DNA of 64,000 bases from Betaproteobacteria bacterium UBA5582 (GTDB taxonomy: Bacteria > Pseudomonadota > Gammaproteobacteria > Burkholderiales > Rhodocyclaceae). Below the pieces are notes generated by a model, which was not told the origin of the DNA, ran no database searches, and saw only the letters and a program-made list of their open reading frames with translations. A program made the translations under genes and the position numbers. Positions within the stretch are counted from its first letter, which is position 1. Every line of letters begins with the position of its first letter. The stretch spans positions 1 to 64,000 of the forward strand of contig DILW01000169.1 in NCBI GenBank assembly GCA_002425245.1, written 5' to 3'. Shown one piece after another: positions 45,336-53,055 of the stretch.

Positions 45336-46726
45336 AGCATGGCGTCCAGGGTCAGCATGAAGACATCACGCCTGAAATCCAGATTGACCTGGTTGGAATC
45401 GCGCTTGGTCCGGGTCCAGCTCAAACCGGCTCTGAAGTTGTAGCTGAGATCGCGGTAAACGCTGACGCCGAAGTTCCTGGTGTTGTCCTTACGGGCGACG
45501 CCATCGTAGTCGGTCTTGACCACACCAGCAGTGACACTGCTCGACATGATCGAGGCCCATTGGTGCGTCCAGGCCAGGTTGTAGCTGCGGTTTTCGATGA
45601 AGTTGCCAACGCCTGTGGAGTCGGCGAAGTCCTGTGCGGTGTCGATACGGAACACCGAATAGGTCAGCGGCGCCCAGGTCAGGCCGGCTTCCCAGGTGCC
45701 GCCCCGCGGATCACGCATGCGGCTGCTATCGAAATTCTTGTAGGCACGACCCAATCGGATATCGCCGGAGGTTTTTGCCGCCATGTCCCAAGTGGCGCCA
45801 AAGAGAAGCTTGGTATAGGCGTTGTCGTTGAGCGAGGTACGCAGGGTGTAGTCGTTCCAGGTATGGCGCGCCTCGAAGATGAGCGAGGTCTTGGGCATGA
45901 TGCGGTAGAAGAAGCGCCCGGCCAGTACGGCGATATCGACATCGGAACCGCGGGTAGTGGTCCGGTTGTTGGTGTAGCGCTTCTGCATCAGCGACGATTC
46001 AAGCTCGATCCGGCCAAGCGCCCCGGGAGCGCCGTACATGGCGATCACGCGCGCCAGAGGGGCACGCCACTTGTCCGGCTCGGTGGAGGCCGCACCACGG
46101 TCGGTCGAGCCGCGGGCGTCGGTGCGCATCTGATAGCCAACGCCCCAGCCCATGCGGGCACGGGTGGTGAAGTAGTTGTCACCGGCCAGCCAGATGTCGT
46201 GATGATTGAAGTTATCGTCGGCCGAACTGGTGTAGCGGCCGTAGTTGCCGCTGTAGCTGAGCGTGTAGCGATCGCCGCGGGTTTTGAGTTCGGCAAGCAC
46301 ATCGGGGCGAAGGACAACAATTTTTGAAGCCTTTTCGTTTCGGGAATCGCCACCGACGTTGTCGTTGTGCCCAACCGACAATGAAGCTGAAGGGTAGACG
46401 AAAATCCCATTCTGGAAGCGTACCGGCCGGCCTGGGGCGCTCCGGGTCAGGATGGCTCCCTGTTCGGGAACCGATGCACTGCCGATACCGGCACCGGTGA
46501 GTTCGTAACCGGCGCTGCTGGCGCGTTGGGCTGCGCCGGTGGAAACATCGCCACCAAAAAACGGGGCCCGCGTCACTGGTGGATTCAGCGCAGGTACCGC
46601 AACAGGCTCCTCGACTTTGCCGGGAGCGGGCGCATTGCCCGGTGCCACCTCCGTGGCATTGGCGGTGGAGCAGAGCCCCAGCGATAGGATCAGCGCGATC
46701 GCTGAATGCGATTCGAAAGCTTTCAA
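45332..46726 (-). CDS. epsL: EpsL-like outer-membrane beta-barrel protein of EPS export
   Basis: A 464-residue outer-membrane protein. The signal peptide (KAFESHSAIALILSLGLCST..ANA) is followed by a Pro/Ala-rich linker and, from about residue 130, alternating amphipathic strands ending in an aromatic-rich C-terminus (FRRDVFMLTLDAML), typical of barrels. The family occurs with exosortase-type EPS loci and is thought to replace the Wza pore. The start is TTG at 46726: GGAGGT stands 5 bases upstream and the signal peptide begins there, whereas an ATG 18 codons earlier would bury it. It is the first gene of the export operon. Confidence 0.82.
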   Translation of the reverse strand: MKAFESHSAIALILSLGLCSTANATEVAPGNAPAPGKVEEPVAVPALNPPVTRAPFFGGDVSTGAAQRASSAGYELTGAGIGSASVPEQGAILTRSAPGRPVRFQNGIFVYPSASLSVGHNDNVGGDSRNEKASKIVVLRPDVLAELKTRGDRYTLSYSGNYGRYTSSADDNFNHHDIWLAGDNYFTTRARMGWGVGYQMRTDARGSTDRGAASTEPDKWRAPLARVIAMYGAPGALGRIELESSLMQKRYTNNRTTTRGSDVDIAVLAGRFFYRIMPKTSLIFEARHTWNDYTLRTSLNDNAYTKLLFGATWDMAAKTSGDIRLGRAYKNFDSSRMRDPRGGTWEAGLTWAPLTYSVFRIDTAQDFADSTGVGNFIENRSYNLAWTHQWASIMSSSVTAGVVKTDYDGVARKDNTRNFGVSVYRDLSYNFRAGLSWTRTKRDSNQVNLDFRRDVFMLTLDAML

Positions 46727-46994
46727 TTTATACCTCCATTCGGCCCGGCGGCTCTGGAATTTATACTCACCCGCCATCATGATAGCCGGATTACATAATC
46801 CAGTCTACAGTTTGCTGCGATGCACAATTTTCAATAAATCAACAAATTAATGAAAAAAATTTCATAAACTCAGGATAGATGACTATGACTTTTGGAGTAA
46901 CATAATTCGGCAAGTATGCGATAAGCATTTCACTTATCCAGGCTTGTTCGGCATCGATTAATATTCGGTATTTCGAATACCGCACCGTATCACC
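46727..46994. promoter_or_regulatory. Divergent AT-rich promoter region, epsL operon and methyltransferase
   Basis: This 268-bp stretch has no gene and is clearly AT-richer than either side. It must drive the epsL operon leftward and the methyltransferase gene rightward. Short inverted pairs occur (GGATAAGTG.. with CACTTATCC near 46930; ATTCGGTATTTCGAATACCG near 46961), the latter a good palindrome and possible operator. Confidence 0.45.
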
Positions 46995-47702
46995 ATGAGA
47001 ATTGCCAACTCCTCCCCTGCTCCCGCCGTCAACGAGGTCAAGTTGATGCTTGACCGACTCCCTTTTGACGGCGCACGCGTGCTTGAACTGGGTTGCGGGC
47101 GCGCCGAAAAAACGCGCTTGCTTGCGGAAACCGGGCGCCCCAACGAAATCATCGCACTTGAGGTTGATCAGATTCAGCACGCCAAGAACCTGCAGGCCAG
47201 CGACCTGCCGACGGTTCGCTTCGCTCAGGGCGGTGCCGAGGCGATTCCGGCCGACGACGCCAGTGTGGATATCGTGCTGATGTTCAAGTCACTCCACCAT
47301 GTGCCGATCGCATTGATGGACCAGGCGTTGGGCGAAATCGCCCGGGTCTTGCGCCCCGGTGGGCTGGCCTGGATTTCGGAACCGGTTTATGGCGGCGACC
47401 TGAATGAGGTATTCCGTTTGTTCCACGACGAGAAAGCGGTGCGCGAAGCGGCTTTCGCTGCGGTTAGCCGCGCGGTGAGTACTGGTGGTTTGCGATTGCA
47501 GGAGCAACTGTTCTTCAACACCCGCAGCTTTTTCGAGAGCTTCGAGCAATTCGACAGCCGGATGATCCGCGTGACCCACTCCAACCACCAGCTTTCCCCC
47601 GAGCTCTATGCGGCGGTACGCGAGCGTTTCAATTCCTTCATGACACCCGAAGGCGCCACCTTCATCAATCCGCAGCGGGTGGATTTACTGGTAAAACCCT
47701 GA
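46995..47702 (+). CDS. Class I SAM-dependent methyltransferase
   Basis: A 235-residue Rossmann methyltransferase. Motif I is VLELGCGRAEKTRLLAETG (about residues 29-47), motif II has an acidic residue in IIALEVDQIQ, the post-motif segment is DIVLMFKSLHHVPIAL, and EIARVLRPGGLAWISEPVYG follows, as in UbiE/ArsM-like small-molecule enzymes. It lacks the conserved cysteines of ArsM arsenite methyltransferases. The substrate is unknown. It lies 104 bases before the ArsS gene on the same strand and may belong to that operon. Confidence 0.85.
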   Translation: MRIANSSPAPAVNEVKLMLDRLPFDGARVLELGCGRAEKTRLLAETGRPNEIIALEVDQIQHAKNLQASDLPTVRFAQGGAEAIPADDASVDIVLMFKSLHHVPIALMDQALGEIARVLRPGGLAWISEPVYGGDLNEVFRLFHDEKAVREAAFAAVSRAVSTGGLRLQEQLFFNTRSFFESFEQFDSRMIRVTHSNHQLSPELYAAVRERFNSFMTPEGATFINPQRVDLLVKP

Positions 47703-47806
47703 AGGAGACAGCAACAGGAGGAATCGATCCGGCTTCGCGCGGTCTACCATGTAATAAATCGCGACATTGGCGCGACCAAGGGTAAGACAACCAAGGAGCA
47801 GGCCCC

Positions 47807-48814
47807 ATGCGCGACACCTTCCACCTGTTGCAAGTCACCGACTTCCCCGTCCTGCAGCGACGAAAACTGGAAACCTTGCAGGCCAATCTCGGCTATCGCT
47901 GCAATCAATCCTGCGTGCACTGCCATGTCGCGGCGAGTCCCAAGCGGACTGAGGAGATGTCCTGGGAAACGATGGCCAGCTTGCTCGACTTCGCCAGCCG
48001 CCAAGGTGTTTCGACGCTGGATCTGACAGGCGGTGCGCCCGAGATGAATCCGCATTTTCGTCGCCTGGTGGAAGCTGCGCGGGGGCTTGGCCTGCGCGTC
48101 ATCGATCGCTGCAATCTGACGATCCTGAGCGAACCGGGTTACGAGTCGCTGGCGGATTTCCTGGCGGATCAGGAGGTGGAAATCGTTGCCTCCCTGCCCT
48201 GCTACCTGGAGGAAAATGTCAATGCGCAACGCGGCGATGGTGTTTTCGAGGCCAGCATCGCCGGACTGCGCAAGCTGAACAGCCTGGGCTATGGTCTGCC
48301 CGACAGCGGCCGGCTGCTCAACCTGGTGTACAACCCGCTCGGCCCCAGCCTGCCGCCGGACCAGGTCAAACTCGAAGCGGCCTACAAGGAACAGCTGGCC
48401 AGCCGTTACGGCATCCTCTTCAATCACTTGTTCGCCCTGGCGAACATGCCGATCAAGCGTTTCGGCAGTCAGCTGCTGTCGGACAATACCTTCCATGACT
48501 ACATGCGTCTGTTGAAAGGCGCGTACCAGCCGGCCAACCTCGATGGGGTGATGTGCCGCTCACTGCTCTCGGTCAGTTGGGAGGGTTACGTTTTCGACTG
48601 CGACTTCAACCAGATGCTTGGTCTGCCAATCGGTGGCGGAGCATCGCGCCCGGTGCATATTGCCGAGTTGCTCGATGCCGAGATGGCGGGCCGGCCGATC
48701 CGGGTTGCCGACCATTGCTATGGCTGCACCGCCGGCCAGGGCAGCAGTTGCGGTGGTGCGCTGGCCTCGGCCGAAGCGCAGCAAAGTTCTGATCTATCCA
48801 GAGAAGAACGATGA
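47807..48814 (+). CDS. arsS: Arsenosugar-biosynthesis-type radical SAM protein ArsS
   Basis: A 335-residue radical SAM enzyme. The cluster motif Cx3Cx2C is CNQSCVHC (about residues 30-37), followed by LDLTGGAPEMNPHFRRLVE. The C-terminal DUF3641 domain carries further cysteines (VMCRSLLSV, FDCDFN and HCYGCTAGQGSSCGG). This is the ArsS family, which occurs partly as selenoproteins with Sec in that last motif; here it is Cys. ArsS is proposed to transfer the 5'-deoxyadenosyl group to dimethylarsenite. The gene overlaps the next by 4 bases. Confidence 0.88.
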   Translation: MRDTFHLLQVTDFPVLQRRKLETLQANLGYRCNQSCVHCHVAASPKRTEEMSWETMASLLDFASRQGVSTLDLTGGAPEMNPHFRRLVEAARGLGLRVIDRCNLTILSEPGYESLADFLADQEVEIVASLPCYLEENVNAQRGDGVFEASIAGLRKLNSLGYGLPDSGRLLNLVYNPLGPSLPPDQVKLEAAYKEQLASRYGILFNHLFALANMPIKRFGSQLLSDNTFHDYMRLLKGAYQPANLDGVMCRSLLSVSWEGYVFDCDFNQMLGLPIGGGASRPVHIAELLDAEMAGRPIRVADHCYGCTAGQGSSCGGALASAEAQQSSDLSREER

Positions 48815-50955
48815 ATTACAAGAAAATCACGCTGCTGGCCTTGCTGGTCGGGGTTGTCTGGGCCTATTTCGCCTTCGATCTCGGCCAGTATCTGAACCTG
48901 CAGGCGCTGAAAACGCAGCAGGCTGCAATCGCCGACTATCAGGCGCAGCATCCGCTCCAGGTCATCGGCCTGTATTTCATCGTCTATGTGCTGACGACGG
49001 CACTGTCGTTTCCGGGTGCTGCGCTGCTTACCCTCGCTGGCGGGGCAATTTTCGGTTTGCTGTGGGGGACTGTGATCGTTTCCTTCGCCTCCACACTCGG
49101 CGCGACGCTGGCTTTCCTGATGTCCCGCTTCCTGCTGCGCGACTGGGTCAGCCAGCGTTTTGGCCAGCGCCTGGAGGCCATCGACAACGGCGTCAAACGC
49201 GAGGGCGCCTTCTATCTGTTCACCCTGCGCCTGGTGCCGGTTTTCCCGTTTTTCCTGGTCAACCTGCTGTTCGGGCTGACGGCGATGAAGGCGCGGACCT
49301 TCTTCTGGGTCAGTCAGATCGGGATGCTGGCCGGCACGCTGGTCTATGTGAATGCCGGCACCCAGCTGGCCAAGCTGGATTCGCTCGCTGGCATCCTGTC
49401 GCCGGCCTTGCTGGGCTCATTCGTCCTGCTCGGCATTTTTCCGCTGGTCGCCAAAAAACTGGTCGAGTTCGTTCATGCCAACAAGGTCTTCGCCCGATGG
49501 AAGAAGCCGGCGCGCTTCGACCGCAATCTGGTGGTCATCGGCGGCGGCAGCGCCGGCTTGGTCACTTCCTACATCGCCGCAGCGGTCAAGGCCAAGGTCA
49601 CGCTGGTCGAGAAACACGAGCTGGGTGGCGACTGCCTGAATACCGGCTGCGTACCGTCCAAAGCGCTGATCCGTTCAGCGAAGTTCATGTCGCACATCGG
49701 TCGCTCGCAGGAGTTTGGTATCGGCTCGGCCCAGGCGCAATTTGAATTTGCCGAGGTGATGGAGCGGGTGCAGTCGGTCATCAAGACCATAGCCCCGCAT
49801 GATTCCGTCGAGCGCTATACCGGGCTGGGGGTCGATGTGGTCCAGGGCTCGGCCAAAATCGTTTCGCCCTGGGAAGTGGACATCACCCGCGAGGACGGCA
49901 GCAGGCAAAGACTGACGACGCGCAGCATCGTCATCGCCACCGGGGCGCGTCCGTTCGTGCCGCCCATTCCGGGCATCGAGGAGGTGGGTTACCTGACTTC
50001 CGACAACGTCTGGGAATTGCGTGAACTGCCCCGGCGTCTGGTGGTGCTTGGTGGTGGGCCGATTGGCTCGGAACTGACCCAAGCCTTCGCCCGGCTTGGC
50101 GCCCGGGTGACGCAGGTCGAAATGGGTGAGCGGATCATGGTGCGCGAAGATCCGGAGGTTTCCGAACTGGTAACGGCGCGATTCCGCGCCGAAGGCATCA
50201 ACGTCCTGGTCAATCACCGGGCGAAACAGTTCCTGGTCGAAGGGGGCGAGAAATTCCTCATCGCCGAGCATGCCGGACAGGATGTGCGCATCCCCTTCGA
50301 TGCGGTTCTGGTTGCCGTTGGCCGCGCCGCCAATCTCAAGGGCTTCGGCCTCGACGACCTGGGCATTCCGGCGGGCCGGACGGTGGAGACGAACGAGTTC
50401 CTGCAGACCAATTACCCGAACATCTACGCCGCCGGCGATGTCGCCGGGCCTTTCCAGTTCACGCACACGGCGGCCCACCAGGCCTGGTATGCGGCGGTCA
50501 ATGCGCTGTTCGACCCGTTGAAGAAATTCAAGGCCGATTACTCGGTGATTCCGTGGGCCACCTTCGTCGAACCGGAAGTCGCTCGCGTCGGCCTGAATGA
50601 GCAGGAAGCGAAGGAGAAAGGCATTCCCTACGAAGTCACCACCTACGGCATCGACGACCTCGACCGGGCGATTGCCGACAGCGAGGCCCACGGCTTCCTC
50701 AAGGTGCTGACCGTGCCGGGCAAGGACAGGATTCTCGGCGTCACCATCGTCGGCGAACACGCCGGCGACCTGATCGCCGAATACGTGCTGGCGATGAAAC
50801 ACGGCATCGGGCTGAACAAGATTCTTGGCACCATCCACATTTATCCGACGCTGGCCGAGGCCAACAAGTACGTGGCCGGCAACTGGAAGAAGGCCCATGC
50901 GCCCCAGCAACTGCTGGTGTGGGTCGAGCGTTTCCATGCCTGGCGCCGGGGGTAA
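48811..50955 (+). CDS. VTT-domain membrane protein fused to a pyridine nucleotide-disulfide oxidoreductase
   Basis: A 714-residue fusion. Residues ~1-225 are a DedA/TVP38-type VTT domain with about six hydrophobic segments (SFPGAALLTLAGGAIFGLLW and LRLVPVFPFFLVNLLFGLTA). From about 238 a mercuric-reductase/lipoamide-dehydrogenase-like enzyme follows: FAD motif VVIGGGSAGLVTSYIAAAVK, redox disulfide GGDCLNTGCVPSKALI (about 271-286), NAD motif VVLGGGPIGSELTQAFARLG and a C-terminal interface domain with HIYPTLAE. The terminal vicinal cysteines of MerA are absent. It would tether a dithiol oxidoreductase to the membrane; the substrate is unknown. It sits in the arsenosugar-type operon. Confidence 0.88.
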   Translation: MNYKKITLLALLVGVVWAYFAFDLGQYLNLQALKTQQAAIADYQAQHPLQVIGLYFIVYVLTTALSFPGAALLTLAGGAIFGLLWGTVIVSFASTLGATLAFLMSRFLLRDWVSQRFGQRLEAIDNGVKREGAFYLFTLRLVPVFPFFLVNLLFGLTAMKARTFFWVSQIGMLAGTLVYVNAGTQLAKLDSLAGILSPALLGSFVLLGIFPLVAKKLVEFVHANKVFARWKKPARFDRNLVVIGGGSAGLVTSYIAAAVKAKVTLVEKHELGGDCLNTGCVPSKALIRSAKFMSHIGRSQEFGIGSAQAQFEFAEVMERVQSVIKTIAPHDSVERYTGLGVDVVQGSAKIVSPWEVDITREDGSRQRLTTRSIVIATGARPFVPPIPGIEEVGYLTSDNVWELRELPRRLVVLGGGPIGSELTQAFARLGARVTQVEMGERIMVREDPEVSELVTARFRAEGINVLVNHRAKQFLVEGGEKFLIAEHAGQDVRIPFDAVLVAVGRAANLKGFGLDDLGIPAGRTVETNEFLQTNYPNIYAAGDVAGPFQFTHTAAHQAWYAAVNALFDPLKKFKADYSVIPWATFVEPEVARVGLNEQEAKEKGIPYEVTTYGIDDLDRAIADSEAHGFLKVLTVPGKDRILGVTIVGEHAGDLIAEYVLAMKHGIGLNKILGTIHIYPTLAEANKYVAGNWKKAHAPQQLLVWVERFHAWRRG

Positions 50956-50959
50956 GCTC

Positions 50960-51715
50960 ATGGGGAAAGCTGCTTTTGCATTGGCGTACGGTCTCGCACT
51001 GTCCAGCGCCATTGCCGAAGAAAACTGGATCGGACGCTTCCCGGCCCGGGGTGAGATTCCGGCGCCCTGGCAGGTCGAGCAGATCGACAAGAAGATCCCG
51101 GCAACGCGCTATCAACTGCGGCACTGGGATGGCGTCAATGCGGTCGAGGCGAATGCCGATGCTTCCATGGCGCTACTCGGTCGCCCGCTTACGGTGGACC
51201 TGGAGAGAACGCCGATTCTCTGCTGGCGCTGGCGGGTCGATCATGTCCTGAAAGGGGCGGACATGCGGACCAAGGCCGGCGATGATTACGCTGCCCGTGT
51301 CTACCTCACTTTCCGCATCCCACCCGATCAGCTCGGCTTCGGTACCCGCGCCAAATTGGCGCTGGCGCGTTCGATCTACGGCGACCAGGTGCCGGATGCG
51401 GCGATAAATTATGTCTGGGACAATGTGCACCCACCGGAGACGCTGATGAACAATGCCTACACGGATCGGGCGAGGATGATCGTGGTGCGCTCCGGCGAGC
51501 GCGAGGCCGGGCGCTGGGTCACGGAGCAACGCGATGTGCAGGCTGATTTTCAACGCGCTTTCGGTAGCCTGCGCGGCCAGCTGAGCGGTTTGGCGATTGC
51601 CGTCGATACCGACAACACGCGGGAAAAGGCGCGGGCCGGCTTTGCCGAATTCCGCTTTGTCCCGACCAAAAGTGATTGCGCCAATGAAATCCGGGCAGCC
51701 GCCGACCAGCGCTGA
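50960..51715 (+). CDS. Exported DUF3047 protein
   Basis: A 251-residue protein with an N-terminal signal peptide (MGKAAFALAYGLALSSAIA) and the DUF3047 body: LCWRWRVDHVLKGADMRTKA (about residues 86-105), DDYAARVYLTF and YVWDNVHPPETLMNNAY. The fold is probably a beta-sandwich that binds a small ligand, but no activity is known. The ATG at 50960 is 4 bases after the stop of the fusion gene; the open frame upstream only overlaps that gene. Its end overlaps the next gene by 32 bases. DUF3047 is not a standard member of arsenosugar operons, so its presence is informative. Confidence 0.8.
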   Translation: MGKAAFALAYGLALSSAIAEENWIGRFPARGEIPAPWQVEQIDKKIPATRYQLRHWDGVNAVEANADASMALLGRPLTVDLERTPILCWRWRVDHVLKGADMRTKAGDDYAARVYLTFRIPPDQLGFGTRAKLALARSIYGDQVPDAAINYVWDNVHPPETLMNNAYTDRARMIVVRSGEREAGRWVTEQRDVQADFQRAFGSLRGQLSGLAIAVDTDNTREKARAGFAEFRFVPTKSDCANEIRAAADQR

Positions 51716-52403
51716 ACGTCAGCTCTCGATCATCGTGCCCGTGCTCAACGAGTGCGCGGGCATCGCTGCGTCCTTGCAGCCCCTCCAGGCCTTGCGGGCT
51801 GACGGTGTCCAGGTGATCGTCGTCGATGGCGGGAGCACCGATGAAACCGTGGCCATCGCCGCACCACTGGCTGATCTGGTGCTGCAATCCGGGGCGGGGC
51901 GCGGTCGGCAAATGAATGCCGGCGCCAGCCAGGCCAGCGGTGCCGTCCTGCTGTTCCTGCATGCCGATACCCGCCTGCCCTTGCACGCCGACCGGCTCAT
52001 CCTGAATGCCCTGGAAAACGGTGCCGACTGGGGGCGCTTCGATGTCTCGATTGCCGGCTCCCTGGCTGGCCTGGGCATGGTGGCCACGATGATGAACTGG
52101 CGCTCCAGACTGACCGGCATTGCCACCGGCGACCAGGGAATATTCGTGCGCCGGGAACTGTTCTGGCAGCTTGGCGGCTTTCCCGCCATCGCACTGATGG
52201 AGGATATCGTTCTTTCATCGATGCTGCGCCGGCACGCCAGGCCTGCGTGCCTGACACAGCGCGTGATCACCTCAGGCCGACGCTGGGAAAAACACGGGCT
52301 GTGGCGGACCATCTTCAAGATGTGGCTGCTCCGTCTGCGCTTCTATTTCGGCGCCGATCCGGAGCGCCTGGCCCGGGAGTATGGCTATGCCAAAACCCAA
52401 TGA
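51684..52403 (+). CDS. TIGR04283-type glycosyltransferase, family 2
   Basis: A 239-residue GT-A enzyme that matches the arsenosugar-biosynthesis-associated glycosyltransferase family TIGR04283: SIIVPVLNECAGIAASLQPL (about residues 15-34), VVDGGSTDETVAIA, the characteristic GRGRQMNAGASQASGAVLLF and LHADTRLP with the DXD-like site, and TGIATGDQGIFVRRELFWQL. The start at 51684 lies inside the DUF3047 gene in another frame. It is expected to glycosylate the ArsS product or a similar small molecule. No nucleotide-sugar gene is in this operon. Confidence 0.87.
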   Translation: MKSGQPPTSAERQLSIIVPVLNECAGIAASLQPLQALRADGVQVIVVDGGSTDETVAIAAPLADLVLQSGAGRGRQMNAGASQASGAVLLFLHADTRLPLHADRLILNALENGADWGRFDVSIAGSLAGLGMVATMMNWRSRLTGIATGDQGIFVRRELFWQLGGFPAIALMEDIVLSSMLRRHARPACLTQRVITSGRRWEKHGLWRTIFKMWLLRLRFYFGADPERLAREYGYAKTQ

Positions 52404-53055
52404 GCTTGGTGCGCATCGCGTCGGTATTGCCATCCTCGCCAAGGCGCCGATCCCGGGGTTGACCAAGACCCGCCTGATTCCCCGTCTTGGCGCCGAAGGG
52501 GCGGCCCGGCTGCAACGCTGGCTGTTGCAACGGACCCTGAGCACCGCACTTGATGCCGGTACCGGCCCGCTCAGCCTGTGGTGCACGCCGGATCAAAGGC
52601 ATCCGGACTTTGCCGCCTGCCGGGCGGGTGGCACCGTCGAACTGAAAACCCAGCCCGAAGGCGACCTTGGCGAGCGGATGCTGACCGCCCTGCAAACCAG
52701 CACCACCCCACTCGGCACCCTGGTGATCGGCACCGACTGTGCGGTGCTGACGCCGGCCCTGTTGCGCCAGGCAGCACATTCACTGACGACCCACGACGCG
52801 GTGGTCATTCCAGCTGAAGACGGTGGCTACGTGCTGATCGGGATGCGTAAGCCCGATGCCGGCATTTTTGCCAATGTGTCATGGAGCACGGCGACGGTCA
52901 TGGCTGAGACACGCGAACGGTTCGCCGCACTGGCCTGGTCGGTCGCCGAACTGCCGGCGCTCTGGGACGTCGATCGCGGCGCTGACTTCGATCGTTTGTG
53001 TGCCTTCTTCCCGTCAGCGGCCGATTACGTGCTGAACAGCGAGGCACAGGCATGA
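52381..53055 (+). CDS. TIGR04282-type protein (DUF2064 nucleotidyltransferase-like)
   Basis: A 224-residue GT-A-like protein of the DUF2064/TIGR04282 family found with arsenosugar genes. The signatures are IAILAKAPIPGLTKTRLIPR (about residues 16-35), GDLGERMLTALQTS, VIGTDCAVLTPALLRQAA and ALWDVDRGADFDRL near the end. It probably handles an activated sugar for its partner. It starts inside the previous gene (23-base overlap) and overlaps the next by 4 bases. A second ATG two codons later is also possible. Confidence 0.86.
   Translation: MAMPKPNELGAHRVGIAILAKAPIPGLTKTRLIPRLGAEGAARLQRWLLQRTLSTALDAGTGPLSLWCTPDQRHPDFAACRAGGTVELKTQPEGDLGERMLTALQTSTTPLGTLVIGTDCAVLTPALLRQAAHSLTTHDAVVIPAEDGGYVLIGMRKPDAGIFANVSWSTATVMAETRERFAALAWSVAELPALWDVDRGADFDRLCAFFPSAADYVLNSEAQA

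Noticed and set aside
46995..47702. The class I methyltransferase considered as ArsM.
   Set aside because: It is only 235 residues and lacks the conserved cysteines that bind arsenite in ArsM, so it is named only at fold level.
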